A program made the translations under genes and the position numbers. Below, in pieces: positions 42,251 to 53,029 of a stretch of DNA of 64,000 nt. Origin of the DNA: Conus ventricosus (taxonomy: Eukaryota > Mollusca > Gastropoda > Neogastropoda > Conidae); assembly GCA_018398815.1 (NCBI GenBank), contig CM031628.1:13750650-13814649 (forward strand), in the 5' to 3' direction. The notes under the pieces were generated by a model. The model worked only from the letters and a program-made list of their open reading frames with translations, was not told where the DNA came from and did no database searches. The stretch's first letter is position 1, and the number at the start of each line of letters is the position of its first letter.

Positions 42251-43374
42251 AACAGGGTCTATTCCCCAGAAAGTGACAGTTTAGTGTCTGTGGTGGGTAA
42301 CTACCTTGGCTTCATTTTTCTGCCCTCCGTCACTTCGTTCTGAAAGCTACAAATGACACAGTAATGTTTGAAAATTGGTTGTTAGGGCAAAGGGTGCTTG
42401 AATGATTCAATTATAGTGAATATGGTTAAGGGATTGAGGAATAGTACGGATTATTATTATTACCCAAGATGAGAACAGCATCCGCTGTTCCGCGTCTAAA
42501 AGAAAATTTCCGCCGTTTGAAAAAAATCTCCGCCGAAAATTTTAAAAAAGATATCGCGATTTTTCTTTATGCTCCCAATCTTCGGCGAGCCGCCTCTGGC
42601 GAGATTACACTGAGGCTAGGCATATACCAAATGGGGGCTGGTTTTTATTCGTTGACTCGGACCAACGCACTGCACCTCCGCTTACTGCGCCGATCAACCG
42701 AGTGTCAAAAAATCCCTTTGTGATTCACTGGGCGTCGAACGAAATTGGGGAAAAAAAAAAAAAAAAAAAGTATCCAACCGTGGAAGAAAACTGGCTCGAG
42801 GAAGAGTGTGTGTGGGAGTAGAGTTAGAGATAGCATATGCAACAGCAGTGACGAGGAGGCGGTATTCCTATCTTGCAAGCAAGAAAAATTCTAAAGCCTT
42901 TTTCGAAGTCGAGGCTTCATTACGATTGCTGACCACAAAAGAAACGCCTGGTTCACGGCAGCGTGTCGCTGCTATTGAACAATTAAACTTTGGAAAGTAA
43001 GCAGTTGGTGATTTTGCTCTCTTTGTTATATTTATCATTCATTGCAATGGTCAAACTATCTCGAGTTAGCTGAAACATTCGTCCATTTTTGAACTTTATG
43101 TTGTGAAACAAAACCTAGACTTCTAGTTTTAACTAACGATAGAACCAGGGCCTCAAGGGCAGGTAATTTTCGGAAAAACCTCATTTCTTACGTAAATCGA
43201 ACCAGCCACTACCGCAGAGAGCCCTGTATTAAATCCATTGCATGTTTGACCAAAAAAAAAAAAAAAAAAAAAAAAGAAAAGAAAAAAAACCCCTCAGAAT
43301 TTAGAGGTTAGAATTGAAGGCTAGAACCATATTTTGATGGTTTAAATGTGGATTTTTCTTGTTTTTATATCTTA
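42251..43374. other. Unassigned; possible body of a hairpin-tailed element
   Basis: 42473-42723 (84 codons, KENFRRLKKISAENF segment) and 42806-43000 (64 codons) are open plus-strand frames without recognisable domains. A runs lie at 42752-42769 and 43252-43290. The region ends in the hairpin tail shared with 35599-37655, so it may be a third, diverged family member. I found no zinc-finger motif in it. Confidence 0.3.
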
Positions 43375-43495
43375 AAAAAAATGCTTCAGCTTCAGGGGGC
43401 GCATGCCCCCTGACCCCGCCCATGGGCGTTGCCCTTGACCCACAGGGGCTCTGGCCCCCAGACCCCCAACAAAAAATATGCCTCTGCTTTTATTA
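43375..43495. repeat. GC-rich hairpin tail shared with the TIR elements
   Basis: AAAATGCTTCAGCTTCAGGG followed by the GGGGGCGCATGCCCCC palindrome and TGACCCC matches the 3' tails at ~36341 and ~37530, then adds further CCC/GGG self-complementary words. Confidence 0.7.
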
Positions 43496-43559
43496 AAAAA
43501 TTCTGTCCCAAATAACCCCAAGAATTTACCACCGACAATCAATTCTCTGATTTCAGACT

Positions 43560-43980
43560 TCATCTATGAATGGAGTGAAAATGAATCATAAGATCCCATC
43601 CAAAACAGTTCGTGAGACAACCTGTCCCAGAATCATAAGCTACCCTACCAAGTCTGAAGCACACAGAACAGGACAGAATAGTGGTCTCAGGTATTAAAGC
43701 TGAACCAATTGATCCTGATGTGAAGGAGGGATCTCCCTCCACCAGTTCCAGACAGCAGACTATCAGGACAGTACGGCGGACATCAGTCTTAAATCTTGCA
43801 TTGTGTGCCCAGCTCCTCTGTGGTCGACGGATTCTTCGACAGCAGAAGTTTTGAACACCATAAAATAAAAAGCTTAGCAATGAAGTATCAGATGTAAGGG
43901 TGAGTGTACCACTGTTTTTCACCCAGTCATGCTGTAATACAAAAACCACCAAAACTGATGTTGAAGAATTTGTACCTTTA
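43560..43980 (+). other. Possible decayed exon with a KxEP motif
   Basis: At about 43680-43860 one plus-strand frame stays open with RIVVSGIKAEPIDPDVKEGS and then an Arg-rich stretch RRTSVLNLALCAQLLCGRRI. IKAEPID is a standard sumoylation-type motif and resembles the KTEP motif repeated in the array that follows. That suggests both belong to one former or real coding unit, perhaps a transcription-factor-like gene. No start, splice sites or DNA-binding domain could be fixed. Confidence 0.3.
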
Positions 43981-43984
43981 GTGG

Positions 43985-44640
43985 ATTAAGTCTGAACGAC
44001 CACCCACATCAAACGTCATCAGTGATTCGTCACGACTGAACCAGTCACATCAAACAACCATCCAGATTTATGTCATCAAGACTGAACCAGTCACATCAAA
44101 CATCAGCAGTGATGTCTTGCATCAGACTGAACAGTTCACAACAAACGTCAACCGTGATGTCATCAAGACTGAAACCAGACCACAACAACATCAACAGTGA
44201 TGTCTCAAGACTGAACCATACACATCAGAACATCCGCAGTGATGTCATCAAGACTGAACCAGTCACAATCATACATCAGCAGCGCAGTCAACAAGACTGA
44301 ACCAGTCACATCAAACATCATCAGTTAAGTGCCTCCAGACTGAACCAGTCACATCAAACATCAGCATGAGATGTCCTCACGACTGAACCAGTCACATCAA
44401 ACATCAGCAGTGATGGTCATCAAGACGAACCAGTCACCTCAACATCAACAGTGATGTCAACAAGACTGAACCAGTCACCATCAAACATCAGCATTGATGA
44501 CATCAAGACTGAACCAGACACATCACACATCAGCAGTGATGTCATCAAGACTGAACCAGGCACATCAAACCTCAGCTATATTTCATCAGCAATGTGCCCG
44601 TCACATCAAACATCAGCAGTAGCAGTGATGTCCATCAGAA
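43985..44640 (+). repeat. 42-bp minisatellite encoding an IKTEP-containing 14-mer
   Basis: About 15 units of ACTGAACCAGTCACATCAAA and CATCAGCAGTGATGTCATCAAG. At 42 bp the unit is codon-phased and in the open plus-strand frame reads SDVIKTEPVTSNIS, with (V/I)KTEP in each unit. Indels break the frame in several units. ORFs at 44070-44300 and 44451-44738 cover parts of it. Confidence 0.92.
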
Positions 44641-45514
44641 TATGCTGTCACAGCAAGCCTCATGAGGGATGTGTGGACAGAAGCACCAACAGACGTCATG
44701 TGATGGCGCATGTGATACCGTCAGCTCTGAATCCATGACAATACAGAGGCGGACGAGGAGCAGACCAGCAGCTGATGACCAGGTTTGGAAAACTAACTGT
44801 CTCCAATTCAGTAGAACTTATTTTGCACTAGTTCATTATTACGATTTAATTTGACAAGTTGATTTTAAGTCTTGATGGCACTTGCGTCAGTTTAAGTCCC
44901 CCCAAACAAAAAACAAATTTGAAAATAAAACCAATAGAAAGGCAGTGCCCCCACCTCCCCTCATTGCTTTCATAAGTAAGAGCCTTCCCCTCTCCTTTCC
45001 ACCTACCATTCCCCTCCCTCATCCAAATGCTATCAGTTTCAAAATATGCGTCTGATTTGAGTTTTCTATTCTTAACAGAAAGAAAATAAGTGGGTTTCCG
45101 GCAATGTTTTCAGTCATTGTGTAAAGGCCTTTTCCTGAAAGTGAAATTCTGTGAGGTGTTGGTGACAGTGTAGGAATCATGGCTTATCCTTTAATAAAGA
45201 AGATGAAGTGGTCCCAGCATGGAGGACCAAACAGGAACAAATGGTGATGGCAATGGCTAAAAGAAGCTGACAGTGATGCCGTGAATATCCTGTTCGTCCC
45301 CAAAGTGAGTGTGGCTGGCACCTATGCTGTACTGTTCATTCACAAACAATCACCTGTACAATGATTGAAAGGAAAAAAAAACTCTGTGAGCCAATCTTGA
45401 TTAGCCAGAGAATGATAAAGAAAATAAGATGGATTATAAAAGTTCCATAAGCTTTTTTCCAAAGATTAATTCTATATACTCAGTCATATGAGATGGAAAA
45501 AATGGGGAACTAGG
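44641..45514. other. Unassigned, with donor-like site
   Basis: A GTGAGT donor-like word follows CCCCAAA at ~45304. The short open stretch before it (from ATG 45180) could be an exon. Nothing is recognisable by domain. Confidence 0.3.
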
Positions 45515-45540
45515 TCAGTGGTGTGTGTGTGTGAGTGTGT

Positions 45541-45577
<37 letters not shown>
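45515..45577. repeat. (GT)n microsatellite
   Basis: GT repeat interrupted by GAGT and GGGT. Confidence 0.95.
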
Positions 45578-45884
45578 GAAGGCATAGGGAAGGAGCATAA
45601 CTATGATTAGATGATGAATAATATGATTAGATATGACTATATGAATGTTTATGTGACTTTGTTTACACAGTAACTAAATCAGCAACATAAATTCGGGATC
45701 CTGAAAAATTGGACAAAAGTACTAAACAACTAGTTTCAGTGGGTAGTATGGTTAATTTCTGTTGTTGATATATTGAGCGGAAATCCATTGCCTCCTCTCC
45801 ATCCCCCCACCCACAAATCTCACTTCCTCCCATTCCTATGACAATCTCGCAGGACATGTTTTTAGTTACTTGTTCTGTAGGTTA

Positions 45885-46025
45885 GACACTTCAGTCCTTA
45901 AAACTTTCTGACTGGTCCAGATATGCAAAATACGTTTGTCTGCATGATGCCTGTGGTGAATGATTTGTTGTCCCGTTTGACTGTAAAAGTTTTGGTCGAT
46001 TTTGCCTGGGGCAAGTATACTGCAG
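45885..46025 (+). other. Candidate exon ending at a consensus splice donor
   Basis: Preceded by TTGTTCTGTAG (acceptor-like, ending 45881) and followed by CTGCAG|GTAAGT (46021-46031), a near-perfect donor. Frames inside are short (KLSDWSRYAKYVCLHDACGE in one frame) and unassigned. The donor is followed six bases later by the long G run. Confidence 0.3.
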
Positions 46026-46035
46026 GTAAGTTTGG

Positions 46036-46036
<1 letters not shown>

Positions 46037-46126
<90 letters not shown>

Positions 46127-46133
46127 GGGGGGT
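46037..46133. repeat. 89-base poly-G run
   Basis: G is unbroken from 46037 to 46125, then TGGGGGGTG. Proline-only frames on the minus strand and glycine-only frames on the plus strand are artefacts of the run. Confidence 0.97.
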
Positions 46134-46881
46134 GAAGGGTTCCTTCCGGAAGTACACAACACTGATAGGACTCATCATTGAAAGCTAGTGGACAACACTG
46201 AACAGGACTCAATCATAGACATCACAATAATAAAAAGGTGTCCAGAACGATACCAACATTAATCTTTGCAAGTCAATGAAGAGAACTGATTAACAAGACT
46301 CACCTAGTAAAGCTGTATGGCAGCACAATAAACACGCACACTCTTTTTGTACGTAGAGACCAGAACTAATATAAGTTCATGGATAGAACTAATGACAAGA
46401 CTCCCACCTAAGTAAATTAGGGGACAGAAACACTCCCCTTTATCAAAGGCCGTAAGCTGAGCACCGAAAGGTCCGTCGCCTTCATCTTGTACAATGACAG
46501 TGGTCAGCTCAACGTGAAACTAACGACAATCTTCGCTTTTCATCAAAAAGAATCTGGCGGTCCTTTTTAGCATTTCAGTCCTCCAACTTCGTCCTATTGC
46601 ACCCAGGATGATCTCAGAAGAAAACAAATATTACGACAGCAGATGACAAACACCCAAGCAACAACTTTAAAGAGTAACTAAAAATCTACACATGAAGCTG
46701 ATGATATATACAGCCACAAAGCCACAGAAGAAGACTTTTAAGATAGCACACAAACGTGAGCGGGTCAAAACAAGCCACAAGAAAGCAGCCGCAAATTCGA
46801 TCACAAAATGTTATCGGGTAAATACAGAGCTGGAGTCATAACAAACGTGATGCCCATGAGGCAGACAACATAATTAAACCT
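46134..46881. other. Unassigned sequence
   Basis: ACAC/CAAG-rich but unique; no ORF or element recognised. Confidence 0.5.
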
Positions 46882-47080
46882 CAAAACACGCATATAGCAA
46901 TAACATTAACAACAACAAGATAACATGAAGAAAGGTGTAAAAATAGAGCCACAAAACACGCACAAACCACTAACAATAACAACACAGAAAACACGAAGAA
47001 GGTGGCAAAATAGAGCGACAAAACACATTGAAACAGGCATGAAAAACAGCTACAAATGCCAATGACTTAGGTGATAAAAC
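46882..47080. repeat. Degenerate ~67-bp tandem repeat, 2-3 copies
   Basis: CAAAACACGCA, AACAATAACAAC-type sequence, AACA(T/C)GAAGAA and AAATAGAGC recur in order. Confidence 0.6.
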
Positions 47081-48839
47081 AGACCACACATACACGGAAT
47101 TAGACGGCAACATACAGCTACGAATTCATCGATACAGTTGACAAAATATACCGACCAGCTACCTATCAAAACAATAAGACGGACGGGTTTTGGAGTGTGT
47201 CCTATGTACGATGAAATTCACGCGATATACAAGTTACGTACACTCCTGAAAGTTGTATACAGTACACCTCAAGTACCATGCCGGAGGTGGCTCCGACTTT
47301 CCGAGCAAGATGTGGCTCCCTTGTTGACAGTATACATTACATGTAATGTTCGCTGTGCAAAGGAAAAGATAATCGCCATGCGGAGTCGGACAAGCAGTAG
47401 TGACAAGGCCGAGCAGGACTGTGTCATGGTGGGGAGCACCTCACGGTGGATTGCTTCAGTAACCTTTTAATGCGTGTATGGACGTCGAATCAAACTCCCG
47501 ACCCACCAAGAGGACAGCACCAAGCAGGCATGTTTGACCACATCCAGTGGTTTTGGCTTGAGACTGAGTGTGGAGAGAGGCCAGAGGAACCAGGGGTCCA
47601 GTGCACAGTCGACCATGCAGCAGAGAGTTGATAGTGACACTGTTTTTTGAACCAGCCTTGCCCGAGCTATCTACCATGAGCAACCATTTCATAGCTTTGG
47701 AGAGGATCTGAACCGAATCAAAGGATTCCTTCGTTTGTTTGAAAGGAAGAATTGAATCATTGAAAGGTGAACTAGGCATCTCTCATGCGGTCAAAAATAA
47801 ATGAACTGTCAGGAAACGAAACAAAATATCCAGATAAGTGTGCAAAATTTCGAAGATGAAGACCACGGATGAGAAGACCGTTTCCAAAAAGAAACATATT
47901 GTACATGAATAACCCGACAGGACCCAACGAGACCAGTATGATAGTGACACTTGTTGAAAGATCTGATTTGCGAAGTACTAGAACTGACGCCTACATCAGT
48001 TTGATAGAGTCCCCCAATTGAACAAAAATCCGATTCGCCCACCGCAGCTTCGCTGCCGGGGTGTTGAAGAAAAAGGAAAATTCTGGGGGTTGGTGAAAAG
48101 GGGGGGAAGCTTCAAGGAAGCAACGGTTTTTCCTACAGTGAAGACTTCTCTCTGGCACAATCAGGACATCAGGAAGAGAGCTGTCTATTCTCACCTTAAG
48201 GCGGCCCAAGGAACAACGAAACGGGCGACGATGATTGATGATCACGACTTGTTAATAGACGAACGAAATTCGTAAATTGATGAGTAAGAAAACGGGCATC
48301 TTTGAGTTGACCTTGAGGCGTAGCCACCCTAGAGCTGGAACACATCGCTGTTCCTGTCATGACTTTGGTGTAAAAAAGTGGACAAAAAAAGACAGACCCA
48401 AGTGACAACGATCGACAAGAAAGCAACGCACTGAAAGTGATGGAACAAATTGATGGCACAACAGTGAGGTCACTAACCGCCGCGCGGTAACTGCGGTTTA
48501 TGTGAAAGAGGACAGAGAGATAAGTGTGGCGTATTTCGCCATGATGACGAAAGAGTTTTTTTTAGGAACCATCCTCAGGCCAAAAAACGTCAGCTCAGTG
48601 ATTGAATTTAAGTCAATATTTTGTTAATGGAATGAAGGCAAATATAATTAAATAAGTTTCTCCGTTGGAATGAACGGTCTGTTTCTAAACTTTCAGATTC
48701 GATTTGTGCAGTACATATTTTTAATTTGACTTTATTTGCCTTGTCGAAACTGGGTTTATAAACTAAATAACACAATGTTCACTGAACATACGGCGTTCAT
48801 TCAGCCTGCTGTAAAACTTCCTCGCACAAGGGAAAGTGT
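47081..48839. other. Unassigned region with medium ORFs
   Basis: Contains plus-strand ORFs at 47138-47470 (110 codons) and 48018-48275 (85 codons, basic, PPQLRCRGVEEKGKFWGLV segment). Both look mixed in composition but match nothing I know. It may include the 5' part of the LINE that follows. Confidence 0.3.

Positions 48840-48871
<32 letters not shown>
48840..48871. repeat. 32-base poly-G run
   Basis: Unbroken G, then GAAGGAGGGG. Confidence 0.97.
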
Positions 48872-48872
<1 letters not shown>

Positions 48873-48979
48873 AGGAGGGGTAATTTAGTTTGATTAAGAT
48901 AGCCTGTTGGAAAGGCGAGAAAACACACATGATTAACGGGATTTTCCTTTTTTTCTTTTTTTTTTAACTGTTTGTGCTT

Positions 48980-51930
48980 GACAATACTATATATCAATTT
49001 TCTAAAAAAAAAATGTTCTCCAAGATTTGTGCATAGTTCTTCCAGAGCACTCCACCATACTCGCATTTGAGTGGAAAACGGAATAACCCAAAGTTAGAAC
49101 ATTGTTTGATCATTTTATATCTACAGAAGACTTTTTCCCTACTGACGTGTGGGGACTTTAATGTCAGAACAACACATATTTTTCCAGAGAGTATGATGAA
49201 GATAGCGATGAATTTCTTGTTTGAAGAATAGCGATAGCACAACAATTACTAGATGTTCTCAGACAAAATTTGACCATAATGGAAAATAATTTTGAACATG
49301 TGTAGTACTCTAAAGGCTTACGTTTGTTAAGGTGCAAGTTAATTGTCGACACGTGCTGGTCGTTTCAACATACTTTTCCGAATCAGGTTACAGTCGCTGG
49401 TGATTCTTTTGTGTCTACATGTATTTTATATGATAATAAAACTAAGCACTACCAGTGCTAAGTACGTTTGTTGCTAACAAAAAAATTGAATCTGATCAAT
49501 GCCCTTGGTATTTTGCTGTTTAAATTAAGTCGTGATTTAAGGATTTGTTGAAAAGGAATGTATGGAAAGATTCGTGAGAAAGGACGATATGCTGTACATT
49601 TTGTGATAACGAACACTCTGCACACTTTCGTGAAACATTTGTCGACAACGATGTTGAATTGATGTTTAATTGATAGATAAAGCGTTGGATATGTTCAATG
49701 ATATTGTAGAAAAAAGTTGCTAAGGAAAAAAAAAACCCCTGGGGGGGGGGGGCGGAATAAAAAAAAAAAGAAAAAAAAAAATGAAACAGCGTATTCTGTG
49801 TTAACAGATCAAGTAGACAAAACGACTGTGGTGTGATACAGAATGCAGGGCAGAGAAACGAAGATGCGCAGACTTTCAAGACATTTTGGAAAAACGTCCT
49901 GACAAAGATGGTGGGGCAGCTTTGTTGTAAAGCAAGAAGGAGTATCAAAATCTACTGTTTACAAAACAGAAATTGAATAATATTTTCATTCATGAGAATA
50001 CTAACTCAGTGAATAATCAACAAAATATAGAAAAATCACGGCGATCATTACATAAACAAGAAATCTCCGTCTCAGGATAGTATTACTAGGGAGGAATGAC
50101 ACCAACACTTTAAACTAGTGTTGGAAAAAAGATGAACCCACCACAGCGCCCTACCAAACTATCGCAGACGACTAGCACAAATTACATGGACCAACCTATT
50201 ACCAAAAGAGGAATTTTGTTCACAATTAGAAAGCAGGAAAATCGTAAAGCTCATGGCCGATGGCTTAATAGGGAAATTCTTTAGAATTTAGGGAAGATGT
50301 GCCATTGGCTTTTTTTTTCCCCATGAAATGCTTAATGCACCGGGGGGGTGAGAAAGGAACGTATTCCAAGGATTTGTGGTGAGTCTATATAATGTCCTTA
50401 TATACAAAGGTGAAGTCAGCAACACTAACAATTATAGGAGATATCCTTAAGTAAAATATCAATAAACTCCAGCTCAGTTATAACTAAAAGACTTTCAGAC
50501 TGGGTTGAAATGAATTATATTACCGGTGAACACAAGGCTGATTAAGAAATAAAAGATTATTCAACAACGATCTTATTGTTGACTCTATTGACAGCTATAC
50601 AAAAGCAGTTTGCATATAACCGAAAATTATACGTAAGCTTTTATGAATTAAAAACAAAGCTTATGACTCGATTTCGATAATAAAAAATGTTGGCCAACAT
50701 TTGAAATAACTTACATAAAACGTAAACATTTACCGCTGTGTGGAAAGTATGTATTATGATGTTAAAGCTAGAGTTAAATGTGGTGCACGAGTAGTGATTT
50801 TATTTAAATAACTCGGATGATAATTTTCAACTAGGCTTATTTTAGGTTACTTGCCAAGATCTGGTCAGACCAAAGCAAAAAGTTATGTCTGAGCATTTTG
50901 TATCTAATGTAAAAGTATCCAAAGTATTCACTGAACATATTAAAATAAATTGTTTGATACATAAGTTCAACCAGTAGCTCTATATGGAGCCTGGGATATG
51001 GGTGCTGACAAATAAACGAAGACGAAAAAATACATTTATTTGCCATGGACAAACATTTTATACAGGTTGATCAAAAGACTTCAAACGATCTACATACGGA
51101 GAATTTGCTGACATGCTAACACGACAAGTTAAAGTCCGGTTAAAAGTGAATCTGCACATAAAATGATGGCAGACCAACCTGCTATTGGTGTTGTGAGACA
51201 TATATATATTAATAAAAATATATATACAAAACTAAAAAAAATAATATATATATATAAAATAACAATATAAAAAAAATATATATAATATATATATATACTA
51301 GATCAAAGAGGTAAGCAAACAAGGCATGTAGTGTACGGTAGATCTTATGTAGTTGTGGTTTTACTATGCATGGATGAGCCAGGGTGTTGGTGTACAAAAA
51401 GTTTATTGGCTTGTCACAGCACCGCATCAATAATTGTAGATGGCAGGAATGGACTCGCATATTTAGACAAGTGACAATTTGCATTGGTATAGATTGTTTA
51501 AAAAGCCAATCAATTTTGATTGACCCATACTTTCATTGTCCTTGTGTAGATTTTGTAAGAGCTGCGTTAACCAAGTTTTAGGTTTGGAGTATCTGATATC
51601 GCCGTGGCACTCCCAAAGATACAACAATGGTGGAAATGAAGCTGCCACATGTCGCTAGATGACGATCATTCAGCAATAGGGATGAAATTCATTATCGTGA
51701 TTATCAGTCCATGTTGACGGACTAAGAAATAAGATTTTTTTCGATCAACATTTCATATACAACCATCTAACTTTATTTTAAAGTAAGGCTACTATCACAA
51801 AAATTAAAATGTAATAAGACACCATAGCATATACTGTATGAAACCATATCAACGCATCAGAGCTTTCTCGCAATAAGTGCGAGCTTTTATATTTATGATT
51901 GTAGGCTTTACATAGATATAGCGTACTTAT
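48980..51930 (+). pseudogene. LINE ORF2: endonuclease, RT and C-terminal region
   Basis: Plus-strand pieces appear in domain order. An APE-type endonuclease tail is at ~49140-49500, with CGDFN.R-like sequence at 49149-49170 and a region resembling VDYVLA near 49460. A linker is at 49520-50000 (FDTECRAEKRRCADFQDI at ~49830). The RT follows with SDWVEMNYITGEH (50500-50535), YNRKLYV (50617-50640) and VKCGARV (50770-50790). The thumb/C-terminal part has LFDT..QPVALYGAWD (50950-50998) and IHLFAM (51030-51050). Pieces at 51430-51660 fit the far C-terminus. Single-base indels break the frame throughout, and an AT microsatellite interrupts 51197-51298. I would place it near CR1/RTE-type LINEs, without certainty on the clade. 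Confidence 0.75.
51197..51298. repeat. (AT)n/A-rich microsatellite inside the LINE
   Basis: TATATA tracts with A runs interrupt the C-terminal LINE coding region. Confidence 0.9.
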
Positions 51931-52304
51931 ACTGATAAATTTGATTTTGATTTTTAAATAATTATACCATTTTCAATATCTTGACCCGACATATAGGGCT
52001 ACGGCCTTATACGAATCAATTTATCAAGTCATTCATTCATTCTCTATGAAGAAAAAAAAACATGAATGACAGCGCTGTCGGATTGAAGAAGAGATGAAAA
52101 GCAACACTAAATGCACCACGATAACTGAAATGTCACTCCGAATTTCAACATCACAATCTCTGCCACCTTCTCGAGTTTTTTGTTGCCGTTTTTTTTTTTT
52201 AAAGATTTGTTTGCTCTGCTTATTTTCCACCCTTCCTCCTCTATTTACTCTGGTTTTCTTTTTGTCTGGGTTCTCGCGATTTCTTTCTGAACACTTTAGC
52301 TAAG
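51931..52304. other. 5' region of the L1/Tx1-like LINE or spacer
   Basis: Mixed sequence with A and T runs. The junction between the upstream LINE and this element cannot be set exactly. Confidence 0.4.
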
Positions 52305-53029
52305 ATGTCGGAAAGAGTACTGCCGTTTTTGTGCGGAATAAGGACATCCCCGATGCAATCAATCAGCACCCTTTTCAGTGCTCAGAGTGTGTTATAAGCT
52401 GCGGAAAGATCAAGCGGAGAAGGCTCCATTTTAGGAGGCTCAAGAAATTCAAGGTTTTATGGAGAATTTATCCCCCACAACAGTAGCGGAAGCACGTAAC
52501 TTTACTACGTGTGCAAGGTCTGTGTTTGAGAGGCCGTGACAACTAAGGGTGTGTGACACTAACCCGTTTTCTTCTTGCGCGAATGATCTGTAGGAAAAAA
52601 CCAAGCACTAAACTATGGATTGATGAAGTACCCATCTCTGTGGCCGATTCCGAGATCCGATGCTCGCTCTGTCGAAACTCGGGTGTGAATTGCGGCTCCC
52701 AACATAAAAACTGAACGTTCAAGAGACGAGCAGATAACAAGCTTACAATACTCGTATCTGACTGGCGGAGGTTCGTATTTCATACGGTACCAGCAAAACC
52801 ATTAGACAGATAAGTGAACGTGAATATATTCACAAGCACTGTTATTCCCACAAAGAACAGAAGCAAGTCAAAACTACCCCCATAACGCTCTAACTGGCCT
52901 TACGTCTGGCCATCATAGATCTGTTTGTCAGAAAGGAGGGTGGTGTGCCGGGTTGTGCAGAGGCCGGACACAAAAGAGGAGACAGGAAAGCCAGCACACC
53001 ATATCCGAGTCTGCCGATGTCCCCTCCAC

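Noticed and set aside
45866..46212. Poly-proline ORFs on the minus strand
   Set aside because: Produced entirely by the 89-base G run.
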